Of a stretch of DNA of 64,000 nt, positions 15,474 to 22,696 are shown one piece after another (the first letter of the stretch is position 1; each line of letters opens with the position of its first letter). The stretch covers positions 18,447 to 82,446 of the forward strand of contig JBOEGN010000008.1 of NCBI GenBank assembly GCA_050633445.1, given 5' to 3'. Below the pieces are notes generated by a model. It did not search any database, had not been told where the DNA came from, and saw only the letters and a list, made by a program, of their open reading frames with translations. The DNA comes from Thalassobius sp050633445. Its GTDB lineage: Bacteria; Pseudomonadota; Alphaproteobacteria; Rhodobacterales; Rhodobacteraceae. Both the position numbers and the translations under genes were made by a program.

Positions 15474-17177
15474 TTAAGCCAGCAGATCATAGGATACGCC
15501 GCCCACAAGCAGATTGATCGAGCTCTGTGCGTCTCCGTCTACCAGCGCCCACAGGATCTGGCCTGTCGGGCGGTAAATGATAAAGGCTTCCTCGACGCCT
15601 GCAACTCCGGCCGAAGCGGTTTCGGTGAAATTCACCTGGAACTGACTAATATCCCCGGCCTGACCAAATTGCAGAACGTCTCCATCCGCAGCCGTATAGT
15701 CCTGGATCCAATCCGAGCCGTGATCCGCCACACCCAGATGGAAGAACCTGTCCGCGTCCGCGCCGCCATTCACCCGGTCGTGACCGAAGCCCCCGTTGAT
15801 GAAATCCGCGCCCGCACCGCCGAAAATCTCGTCGCCATAGGCCTGAGCGGTCAGCTGATCATCTCCGTCGCCACCGATCACGGTATCCGCACCAAACCCG
15901 CCCAGAATGGTATCGGCACCCGCATCTCCGCGCAGCTCGTCGTTGCCATAGCCGCCGTCGATCGAGTCATTTCCAAGACCGCCATAAACAACGTCGCGAA
16001 GATCGTCCACGGAAGTGCCGCCAACGAGAACATCATCGCCCTCGCCACCGATCAGGGTATCCACACCGCCGCCACCGATCAGGGTATCCACACCGCCGCC
16101 GCCGTTCAGCGTGTCATTGCCGCTATCCCCGTAAACCAATTCTCCGACCACGGAGCCAAGGAAGCTATCTGCGCCGTCACCCAAGCTAATGTTCGACTCA
16201 TTGAGGAAGGTCGTGACACCGCTGAGATCAAAGGTGTTGCTACTGGTGCTTCCATTCAGACTATAACTATCAAAATCGAGTATTTCGACAGAGGCTGCTG
16301 CGTCCAGAATCAATTCGGCGAAACTGTAACCGCCCAAACGCAGCGTGTCGGTCCCGGCGCTGCCCTGAAAGCTATCCTCAGTGTCATAATCTTCATTGAC
16401 AAAGACGTCATCCCCATCGCCGCCAATCAGAACGTCAACGCCAATACCACCATACAAAGTGTCATTGCCGCCGCCGCCGTTCAGCGTGTCATTGCCGCTA
16501 TCCCCGTAAACCAATTCTCCGACCACGGAGCCAAGGAAGCTATCTGCGCCGTCACCCAAGCTAATGTTCGACTCATTGAGGAAGGTCGTGACACCGCTGA
16601 GATCAAAGGTGTTGCTACTGGTGCTTCCATTCAGACTATAACTATCAAAATCGAGTATTTCGACAGAGGCTGCAGCATCCAATTGCAAGAAAGAAAAGCT
16701 GTAACCGCGAAGGCCAAGCGTGTCTGTTCCTGAGCCGCCCTGATAAACATCACGGCTACTAAACTCATCATCGACAAAATAGTCGTCGCCTTCTGCGCCT
16801 TGCAACGTATCGTCACCGTCGCCGCCATAAAGCGTATCATTGTGGCGGCCACCATTTATGAAATCATTGCCATCACCACCATAAAGGACATCGTGGTTTT
16901 GCCCTCCATAGATTGTGTCATCACCGCGCCCGCCATCGATGGAGTCTCGCCCATCTAGAGAAATATCGTCGATTCCATTCACGGCTATAGAATGGCCATA
17001 CAGGAGGTCCCCGCTAGTCCCGCCTTGGATGACGTCATTGCCAGCCCCTCCTTCAACAAAGTCGGCGCCTCCGTCGGCATAGATCGTATCGTCCCCTGCC
17101 GCGCCGGCCATCGTGTCGGAAAATTCAGTTCCAAACCAGTAGTTGTCCACACCAATGGTATCTTCAAAAACAGCCAT
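15474..17177 (-). CDS. RTX calcium-binding repeat protein, probable type I secreted
   Basis: A 567-residue acidic protein built almost wholly of glycine/aspartate-rich RTX nonapeptides (pattern GGxGxDxUx), which fold into calcium-filled parallel beta-rolls outside the cell. Repeats run from about residue 12 to 480. The last 90 residues form a non-repeat module with DHGSDWIQDYTA, IYRPTGQILWALVDG and the ending SYDLLA, very similar to the end of the RTX protein at 24476-26461, probably the type I secretion signal. The ATG at 17177 has GGAG ten bases upstream; 25 extra in-frame upstream codons look unrelated. No type I transporter genes lie nearby. Enzymatic domains are absent; an adhesin or matrix role is a guess. 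Confidence 0.85.
   Translation of the reverse strand: MAVFEDTIGVDNYWFGTEFSDTMAGAAGDDTIYADGGADFVEGGAGNDVIQGGTSGDLLYGHSIAVNGIDDISLDGRDSIDGGRGDDTIYGGQNHDVLYGGDGNDFINGGRHNDTLYGGDGDDTLQGAEGDDYFVDDEFSSRDVYQGGSGTDTLGLRGYSFSFLQLDAAASVEILDFDSYSLNGSTSSNTFDLSGVTTFLNESNISLGDGADSFLGSVVGELVYGDSGNDTLNGGGGNDTLYGGIGVDVLIGGDGDDVFVNEDYDTEDSFQGSAGTDTLRLGGYSFAELILDAAASVEILDFDSYSLNGSTSSNTFDLSGVTTFLNESNISLGDGADSFLGSVVGELVYGDSGNDTLNGGGGVDTLIGGGGVDTLIGGEGDDVLVGGTSVDDLRDVVYGGLGNDSIDGGYGNDELRGDAGADTILGGFGADTVIGGDGDDQLTAQAYGDEIFGGAGADFINGGFGHDRVNGGADADRFFHLGVADHGSDWIQDYTAADGDVLQFGQAGDISQFQVNFTETASAGVAGVEEAFIIYRPTGQILWALVDGDAQSSINLLVGGVSYDLLA
16093..16298. repeat. Direct repeat copy 1 inside the RTX gene (206 bp)
   Basis: Identical by eye to 16468-16673, offset exactly 375 bases (125 codons). 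It encodes the linker with VEILDFDSYSLNGS and DLSGVTTFLNES plus one RTX block. Directly beside it, at about 16045-16100, a 27-base unit encoding one nonapeptide (GGGGVDTLI) occurs twice in tandem. Confidence 0.9.
16468..16673. repeat. Direct repeat copy 2 inside the RTX gene (206 bp)
   Basis: Second copy of the 206-base identical segment. Identity stops abruptly at 16673/16298, after which the protein sequences diverge, which points to recent duplication or gene conversion. Confidence 0.9.
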
Positions 17178-17455
17178 TCTAAACGCACTCCAAAACACTG
17201 ATCTATTTATGATTGAAACTATATGAAATCTTCTTGCTATCGCAATAGGCACATCTGTATCGGAAGATGCGCACGCTTTTTATAAATCTAGATTAACAAA
17301 TTGTAATCATCTGCGCGTTCCTGACTTTGGTGCCCGGTGCAGCATGAAGGCCTAGCTCCGGTCGGGCTTGAACGGCAGCTTTTGACTGTTCGACGCGGAG
17401 CTTTCGCAGGCGCAGCTAACGGCAGCTCTCCGCCCTCCCAGCCGGATGACCATGT

Positions 17456-17532
17456 CCGCTTCGGGCTGCAAACCGACCTTCGCTGCGCAGTGGACAACCG
17501 GCAGCAAAGCGCAGATAGCAGGCTTTGCAAAG
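17456..17532 (+). repeat. Dispersed repeat family B, copy in plus orientation
   Basis: Starts CCGCTTCGGGCTGC and ends GGCTTTGCAAAG. About 69 of 77 positions match the reverse complement of 18565-18641. The two copies form an inverted pair around the unknown gene at 17554-18405. Confidence 0.8.
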
Positions 17533-17553
17533 TCGCGCCATTGTAGCGCGAGA

Positions 17554-18405
17554 CTAATATCGTTTCTTAAGGTATTTCGTCACTGTGAATTTGGGGAACA
17601 ACGGTTCATGCCTGCAACGGTTCAATAGCTCCCAATACATTGAACGCGCGAGATCCTGTTCAATCTCCTTCGGTATTTCAAATTTGTACCCTCCCTCTGC
17701 ATCGGTGCGACTAAACGAGCGACAAAACTCTGGTTTCAAATAGGTGTGCAGCGCTAGGCGGATATTGTTTAGAAATTCAGCGATAGTACTCGCATGGTAC
17801 GCTAAAATGTTACTATGAAACCAATCTGAAAAATCTGGCAGCAGCTCATAGCCTTTAGCTGCATCTACATCTTTGCCATGGTCCCTTAGTATCCGAACAA
17901 TCTTCGCGACATTTGGTTCCAGTCGAGCAAAACTGTGCTTTGCTATGTCCCCGCAGATTCTAATCCACTCTCGCCGTTCCACTTCAAGGTCGACCTCGAT
18001 ACTCGCTGAAGGAAACCAAACATTCGCAACAGCGCTCTTAGCCTCCAGCCAAGAGGAAAATGCTTCGATGGATTCTTTGAGTTCAGATGTGTTCGAACCT
18101 AGCTGTGGTGTCTTATAGACTGTTTTCAAATAGAAAAGAAACGTGAAGTCACTCGTTCCCGATTCCTTTGGAGGTCTAGACAGCCCAAATGGCAGGTCCT
18201 TATTGCGCCTTGCTGAAAGCGGCGACAAAAAATCTCCAAGTAAAATGTTAAACATGCGCAAGGTGCAACCAGACTTGGGTAGCAAGTTTGTATCTGTTCG
18301 CCCCCCTTTTGGCAGATCGAACATCGCATGATTGACCATTTCATCAATCATGCCCCATGCAGCATTTAAAACAATAGCTTCTTGTTCTATGGACGAATAA
18401 CCCAA
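17554..18405 (-). CDS. Hypothetical protein of lower GC, flanked by inverted repeats
   Basis: A 283-residue soluble, probably mostly helical protein that I do not recognise. It has no signal peptide and no transmembrane segment. Notable stretches are WIRICGDIAKHSFARL near 148-163 and SDWFHSNILAYHAS near 196. The polar/charged helical make-up is a little like HEPN-type defence proteins, but the R-to-H spacing does not fit strictly, so this is only a thought. The ORF opens with TTG (GGAG nine bases upstream); an ATG at 18351 is an alternative start. Base composition is visibly richer in A/T than the core genes, and 77-base inverted repeats lie on both sides, suggesting a transferred cassette. 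Confidence 0.6.
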   Translation of the reverse strand: MGYSSIEQEAIVLNAAWGMIDEMVNHAMFDLPKGGRTDTNLLPKSGCTLRMFNILLGDFLSPLSARRNKDLPFGLSRPPKESGTSDFTFLFYLKTVYKTPQLGSNTSELKESIEAFSSWLEAKSAVANVWFPSASIEVDLEVERREWIRICGDIAKHSFARLEPNVAKIVRILRDHGKDVDAAKGYELLPDFSDWFHSNILAYHASTIAEFLNNIRLALHTYLKPEFCRSFSRTDAEGGYKFEIPKEIEQDLARSMYWELLNRCRHEPLFPKFTVTKYLKKRY

Positions 18406-18564
18406 GCAGGTAGCTCCACGTCAACTTTGGTAGATAAAATATCTTTCCAAAGCACCCTATGAAACAAACTTGTAGAACTGCAACACGATTGTTGAGCGAC
18501 GGCCATACTGCGACCACAGCATCCCAAGACCAGGTTCAAGGGCGGCTTTGGGCCGTCCGCCGAT

Positions 18565-18641
18565 CTTTGCAAAGGTCGCTACCTGCGCTTCGCTGCCGGT
18601 TGTCCACTTCGCAGCGAAGGTCGGTTAGCAGCCCAAAGCGG
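18565..18641 (-). repeat. Dispersed repeat family B, copy in minus orientation
   Basis: Reverse complement of the 17456-17532 copy with about eight mismatches in 77. The surrounding stretch 18406-18778 shows no gene other than this repeat and AT-rich sequence before the next ORF. Confidence 0.8.
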
Positions 18642-18778
18642 AACCTCGACGCCGGACGCGCCGAACGACTGTAGCGAGCCCAATTTGACTGATGCTGCGC
18701 CTTGCTCCAATGTCGGCTTCGGTGGCCCTGCAAGTATGTTACCGAAATTTTGGGTAAATTACGGAAACCATTGTCACT

Positions 18779-19372
18779 ATGTTCATTATGTTGTTAATTT
18801 CCGCCCCTGTTTTGGTAGGTGTTGCCCTTATTTTACTGACACGAAAGAGAATTTACCTGTCCCTCCATAACAGAGCCCTGCAAGCCAATCCGATTTACAG
18901 ATGGACCTTCCCGCGCTCCGCCAGAAATCAACAGCGTATGCTAACGTTCAGCAGGTTTTTCCTACGTGGTATCGGGATACTCAGTCTTTCAATCGGAGGT
19001 CTATTATTTGGCCTTCTCTGGTATATGCACATGTCTCCGTTCAGAGGAGAAACCTTTGAGCAGACGAAATGGGAACTAGAAGGAAGTTGCCAAGGGCTAT
19101 CGGACTGGGAATGCGTTCAGAAAGAAGCATCCTGCGCCAGAGGTGGGATGGTCCGCGACCTGACCAGAAATTATCTTATACCTGAATCTGTATCACGCGA
19201 TGACGTCTATGCGCTCCTCGGGCGAACCGAACGGACCGTAGAAATCTACGGGCAATCCTGTATCGCCTACACTTTGGGCATGTGTAGCGGCCTCGGCATT
19301 GACTACGATTCCCTTTATGTCTGCTTCGACAGCAATGACAGAATATCTTCCACAGGCCACGTTCAGCACTGA
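18779..19372 (+). CDS. Membrane-anchored protein with a BamE-like periplasmic end
   Basis: A 197-residue protein with two hydrophobic helices (about 2-20 and 62-85) and a C-terminal domain of about 110 residues. The end of that domain, SVSRDDVYALLGRTERTV followed by DYDSLYVCFDSNDRIS, has the pattern of SmpA/OmlA (BamE)-fold small domains, in which a helix with 'DV..LLG' leads into a short beta-sheet. Five cysteines in the C-terminal part could form disulfides. The ribosome site is weak and the composition AT-richer than core genes. Function is unknown; the BamE-fold call is inference from pattern only. Confidence 0.55.
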   Translation: MFIMLLISAPVLVGVALILLTRKRIYLSLHNRALQANPIYRWTFPRSARNQQRMLTFSRFFLRGIGILSLSIGGLLFGLLWYMHMSPFRGETFEQTKWELEGSCQGLSDWECVQKEASCARGGMVRDLTRNYLIPESVSRDDVYALLGRTERTVEIYGQSCIAYTLGMCSGLGIDYDSLYVCFDSNDRISSTGHVQH

Positions 19373-19500
19373 TACGACTAAATTGGATCATGGCCACGCT
19401 TGGCTACGAAAGCCGTCATTGGCGCAGCCGCGGCGAAAGCTAACTTCGTCCCGCCTAGCGGCCGTCCATCTACGCAAAATGCTGCGAGTGCCTGCCAATG

Positions 19501-19600
19501 TCCGCTTTGGGCTGGAACCGGCCGCCGAGTAACACCATCACAGCCGGTCCAGGGCGAAAACTGTGTGCCGCACCGCCGCGAGGCAGCTTCGAGCCCAAAC
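19501..19600 (+). repeat. Dispersed repeat family A, copy 1
   Basis: Begins TCCGCTTTGGGCTGG, contains GTCCAGGGCGAAA and GTGCCGCACCGCCGC, and ends GAGCCCAA. It matches 26482-26571 closely except for a small insertion near its end. The stretch 19373-19644 holds no gene apart from this repeat. Confidence 0.8.
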
Positions 19601-19644
19601 CCACCAGACTGATGAATGGCGGTGAAGTATTGCGACAGCGACGA

Positions 19645-20242
19645 TCAGTACAAGGTTTCTCCGTATCGCTGTTCGGCATAAGACTGTTCAGTAGAGACAA
19701 CTTCCATTTCGGAGTGGTCTCTGATCATTTCGTAGAGCGGAGCGATGGGGCGGCTTATCGGCCAGGTCTCAGGTTTCCATAGACCACCCCGCATAGGTGC
19801 TTTGCTGCAATGAGTGAAAATTTCGTCAGCAATAATACGCAGAACCGTTTTGGGGCTTCCTCCGTTGATTTTGGACCTGTCGCAGAGTTCTGGGGCATCG
19901 CTAATTTCAGCAGTACCATTCACACGAAGGGTCTCTGTAACTGCCGGAATCATAAACAGAAGTGCCACCTTGGGGTGTGCTAAAATGTTCAAGAGACCAT
20001 CGATCCGATTGTTGCCTGGACGGTCAGGGATCAAAAGCGTTCTTTCGCTTTCTATCTCGACAAACCCAGCAGGATCACCTTTGGGCGAAACGTCAAGATT
20101 TTTTGCCGTCCGAGGTCGCCAGTACGAGGAAGGTCGCGTGTTCTATGAACTGTCTACAATGTTTATCGAACTGCGAAATGACTTTCGCCGCAGCATGAGG
20201 CGAAGCGCTACCAAAGATCTCTCCGAGTCTTTCAGGTGTCAT
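19645..20242 (-). pseudogene. PPOX-type flavoprotein gene broken by one extra base
   Basis: The family is the FMN-dependent pyridoxamine 5'-phosphate oxidase-like group (resembling MSMEG_1061-type proteins, about 200 residues). From ATG 20242, which has AGGAG nine bases upstream, the frame reads MTPERLGEIFG... to FLVLATSDGKK and then meets a stop. Removing one base from the A6 run at 20099-20104 (T6 on the plus strand) restores LDVSPKGDP and joins the downstream frame IPDRPGNNRIDGLLNI, LFMIPAVTETLRVNG, ending at 19645. The remaining ORF of 129 residues is thus only the C-terminal part. It may be a true pseudogene, a sequencing error, or slippage-dependent expression; no enzymatic substrate can be named. 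Confidence 0.82.
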
Positions 20243-20559
20243 AATTCAAGTCTCCTATTAGCTACCTGATAGCACCAAGGCGAAAGGCAGCAAAGTCCCG
20301 CAGTGCTGACATTGCGTCCTACCGCACTGAACGGCTGCTATCCAAGCTGCTTGTTGTCTCGGATGATGACATAAGCGCGCTTAACACTCGGTCCAGCGTA
20401 CACCGAACGGGGAGTGCGCAGGGCTAAGCCGACATTCTCTGCGGGTGTGCAATCCTTGGTTGGGATTGTGAAAAGCAGCCAGTTACGTCCTTGAGGGCTT
20501 TGCTGCACAAATAGTCGGAGGGGATTCATCTCGCGAATCCAGGCTGATGGCTGGAGTTT

Positions 20560-20757
20560 ATGAGCAGTTGGTCCCCTACGAAGTTCAAGGCCAAGACCTG
20601 GTCGACTTACCAATAAGCGTTGACGCGTCGCGGATCGCTTTCGGTCTGGTTTGAACCTGAAATGGTTTGGACTCTGCCGCCAAGTGGCAAGAGCGGGCAG
20701 CGATCCCAATTCAGCGAGGCTGCAATCCAGACTTGCTTAGCGACAAAGGTGTTGTTT
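20560..20757 (+). mobile_element. IS5-family transposase remnant (N-terminal)
   Basis: Translation from ATG 20560 gives MSSWSPTKFKAKTWSTYQ, a stop (TAA 20614-20616), then in the same frame RRGSLSVWFEPEMVW, PPSGKSGQRSQFSEAAIQTC and LATKVLF. This is the N-terminal pattern of IS5-group transposases (…RGSLTIWFDPxM.W.PPSG..GR...FSDAAIQ.CL.LKVLF). Similarity ends at 20757 and the rest of the element is missing. The in-frame stop and truncation show it is dead. The flanking stretch 20243-20559 has no recognisable gene. Confidence 0.8.
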
Positions 20758-20772
20758 GAAGGAGTGAAATGC

Positions 20773-20801
20773 AAAAGAGGCCTTGTGGGCCTCTTTTCTT
20801 C
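20773..20801. terminator. Strong bidirectional hairpin terminator
   Basis: AAAAGAGGCC (20773-20782), loop TTGTG, GGCCTCTTTT (20788-20797), with T-tracts on both strands because of the terminal A/T pairs. On the minus strand it lies 56 bases after the stop of the gene at 20854-22074 and should end that transcript. Confidence 0.8.
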
Positions 20802-20853
20802 TTTTATGTCTTTCCTGTTGGTCCAAGGATAACGCGGGCGAAATTGACCGCTC

Positions 20854-22074
20854 TCAAACGTGCGTGTAGACAGCTAAGTCGTAACCTACATGGTTGCCAC
20901 CCGGGTCGTCATATGAAGCAACTACCGGCGGCATGTTGGCGCCGGAGATTTGTTTGGTGACTACGTTGTCGCCGGGATCAGTGTCGACGTCTGTGGTCAA
21001 TTCATAGGTTGTCAGCGCCTCTCCGTTGCACATCAATTGCACATAGCACTTTTCGTTCATTTTTATCGCATATCCTAGCTGCCAATGCGCCTCGGGGATA
21101 TCGCCGTGTTTGGTTTCATCAATGCTGAAATGATCCCAGAGTGGATAGGTATACGTATTTGAGTAGTTGTCTGCATCGGTGGTGATGTTCAGGTAAACCT
21201 TATCCAATCCTGAGGACTGTTTGTAGGTGCAGGTAAGTTCCTGCAACTCGATCAGATGTATGCCATCGGGCTGCGCGGTGACAGGCATGACATCGTCGTA
21301 CAACATCATTGTCGCGCCCAAATATGCGCCAATTGACCCACCAACTCCGCCGATTGGCCCCGCGCCAATCACGAACATGCAGCAAAATGCCCAGCATTGG
21401 GGTTCCAAGAGTAGTGTGTTTCCCAAGCCGAGCCCAATGGAGCCATCGATTAGGAAGCCAATCCCGGCCACAGCTGACAGATCGAAGCCGCAAGATACTC
21501 CGCTCAGCTCGCTATATGCCATTGCGGTAATACCTACGCCTGCGCCTGCGACAACTTCTGTCGTTGAGGCGCTAATGCCAAGGGATGCCGTTGCGTAGAC
21601 AGAAAATAAATCACTGTTATCAATATCGTAACTGTACCCAACGATGACTGTTGCATCAACTTCGATGTCCAAGAAAACCGCAAAGGGAACCAATACGGTT
21701 TTAGGTGCATAAGCCTCTCGGAGCCCCAATCCGTTGTCGGTTTTATATTGTGGCCCGGCGACAAGGTTGGCTGGGTTAGATGCTTGTCTTACGACCGCTT
21801 GCATCTCTGGAATGGCGATGACCTGAGGTGCGCACGCGAGGATGTCATCCATGGTCATATCCGCGGCGTGTGCGAGTTTTTGGCCAATGTCGCTCTTTCG
21901 AAACGCATGGATCGCTGTTTCCATCGTCTTTTCGAATGCTTCCGTTGGTCTGGGGGGCGACTCTTTCTCTGGCTTCAATTCTTCAAAGCCTACAGGAAGC
22001 TCACGTGGGACAGTTCCGTTGCGGTATGCGGATTTCAGTTTGCTACTGAGGAGGGCCTTTAGTGTCTGTGTCAT
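20854..22074 (-). CDS. Unknown 406-residue protein with Gly/Ala-rich core and C-terminal beta domain
   Basis: I do not recognise this protein. Residues 1-100 are polar and helical (TEAFEKTMETAIHAFRKS and nearby). Residues 130-260 are rich in Gly, Ala, Ser and aliphatics with alternating small residues (ASLGISASTTEVVAGAGVG; GSIGLGLGNTLLLEP; CWAFCCMFVIGAGPIGG), as in membrane-inserting or tightly packed beta structures. Residues 272-406 form a beta-rich domain beginning IELQELTC and GLDKVYLNI, whose layout resembles the small protein encoded just upstream. There is no signal peptide. ATG 22074 (GAGGG eight bases upstream) is chosen over an in-frame ATG five codons earlier. It follows the upstream small gene by 11 bases, so they form one operon, ended by the hairpin at 20773. 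Confidence 0.7.
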   Translation of the reverse strand: MTQTLKALLSSKLKSAYRNGTVPRELPVGFEELKPEKESPPRPTEAFEKTMETAIHAFRKSDIGQKLAHAADMTMDDILACAPQVIAIPEMQAVVRQASNPANLVAGPQYKTDNGLGLREAYAPKTVLVPFAVFLDIEVDATVIVGYSYDIDNSDLFSVYATASLGISASTTEVVAGAGVGITAMAYSELSGVSCGFDLSAVAGIGFLIDGSIGLGLGNTLLLEPQCWAFCCMFVIGAGPIGGVGGSIGAYLGATMMLYDDVMPVTAQPDGIHLIELQELTCTYKQSSGLDKVYLNITTDADNYSNTYTYPLWDHFSIDETKHGDIPEAHWQLGYAIKMNEKCYVQLMCNGEALTTYELTTDVDTDPGDNVVTKQISGANMPPVVASYDDPGGNHVGYDLAVYTHV

Positions 22075-22085
22075 GTCTTGTGCCC

Positions 22086-22462
22086 TCAATTCGAGATGTA
22101 TGTGTAGGATACGGTGTATTCGGTCGTGCTGCCATTGGTGACGGTTGCCGGTGTGATCGGCATTTCACCCTCGACAAACCGCAGATTACCAACGAAGTCG
22201 GTTTCCTGGAGCGTGCGCTTACTGTCTTGTTCATAAAGAGTAAGATTTGCGCAGTATGAGAAGGTAAATTGAAAAGCCCCATCAATTTTCCAAGTTTGAC
22301 GGTTGTCGTGCTTAGAGATTTTTTGGCGCGTACAGGGCTGGAGGGATACTTGAGGCCAGCTTCACCGTCTGTTTGTGCGAGCAGCCAGATTTCATCGAAA
22401 CCATCGTAATAGTCAGACTTGTTTTCACAAGTCACCGATTGAATGGCAATTGTTGTCGGCAT
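22086..22462 (-). pseudogene. Small beta-domain protein gene with a one-base deletion
   Basis: ATG 22462 has a strong AAGGAGG site. The frame begins MPTTIAIQSVTCENKSDYYD and FDEIWLLAQTDGE, then after RAKK at the A6 run (T6 at 22319-22324 on the plus strand) turns into basic, unlikely sequence that runs into the next gene. Adding one A continues instead with HDNRQTWKIDGAFQFTF, ANLTLYEQDS, DFVGNLRF, TEYTVSYTYISN and a stop at 22086, just 11 bases before the next start, giving a neat 125-residue protein. The repaired product looks like the C-terminal domain of the 406-residue neighbour: IxLQ..TC near the start, a central tryptophan, a D-V/F-V/G block and a Y-rich end. Error or real indel cannot be told apart here. 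Confidence 0.72.
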
Positions 22463-22696
22463 GAAAGCCTCCTTTACAAATATTCAAATAAAAGAGTGCG
22501 TTGGGATGTAAGCACCCCTCCACTCCTTTTCGATCCACGGCAGCAGCTCATCAACTCTGTCAATCTTATCTGATCGGTGAACCTGGCCGAGATTGCGCGA
22601 ACCACGTTGGACCGGAATCGCGCAACCGACAGGTAAAGCGCATCCTGAAACCCGATGGGTTGAATTTCGAATTCAGTGGTGATTTTCTAGAATCGA

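Noticed and set aside
16045..16100. Short tandem repeats that might suggest a CRISPR array
   Set aside because: They are 27-base coding repeats of an RTX nonapeptide with no spacers.
15393..16733. A 446-residue plus-strand frame with internal repeats
   Set aside because: It is the antisense of the RTX nonapeptide gene; the periodicity comes from the RTX repeats.
20338..20709. A 123-residue minus-strand ORF
   Set aside because: Its N-terminal part overlaps the IS5 remnant on the other strand, there is no ribosome site and no recognisable similarity.
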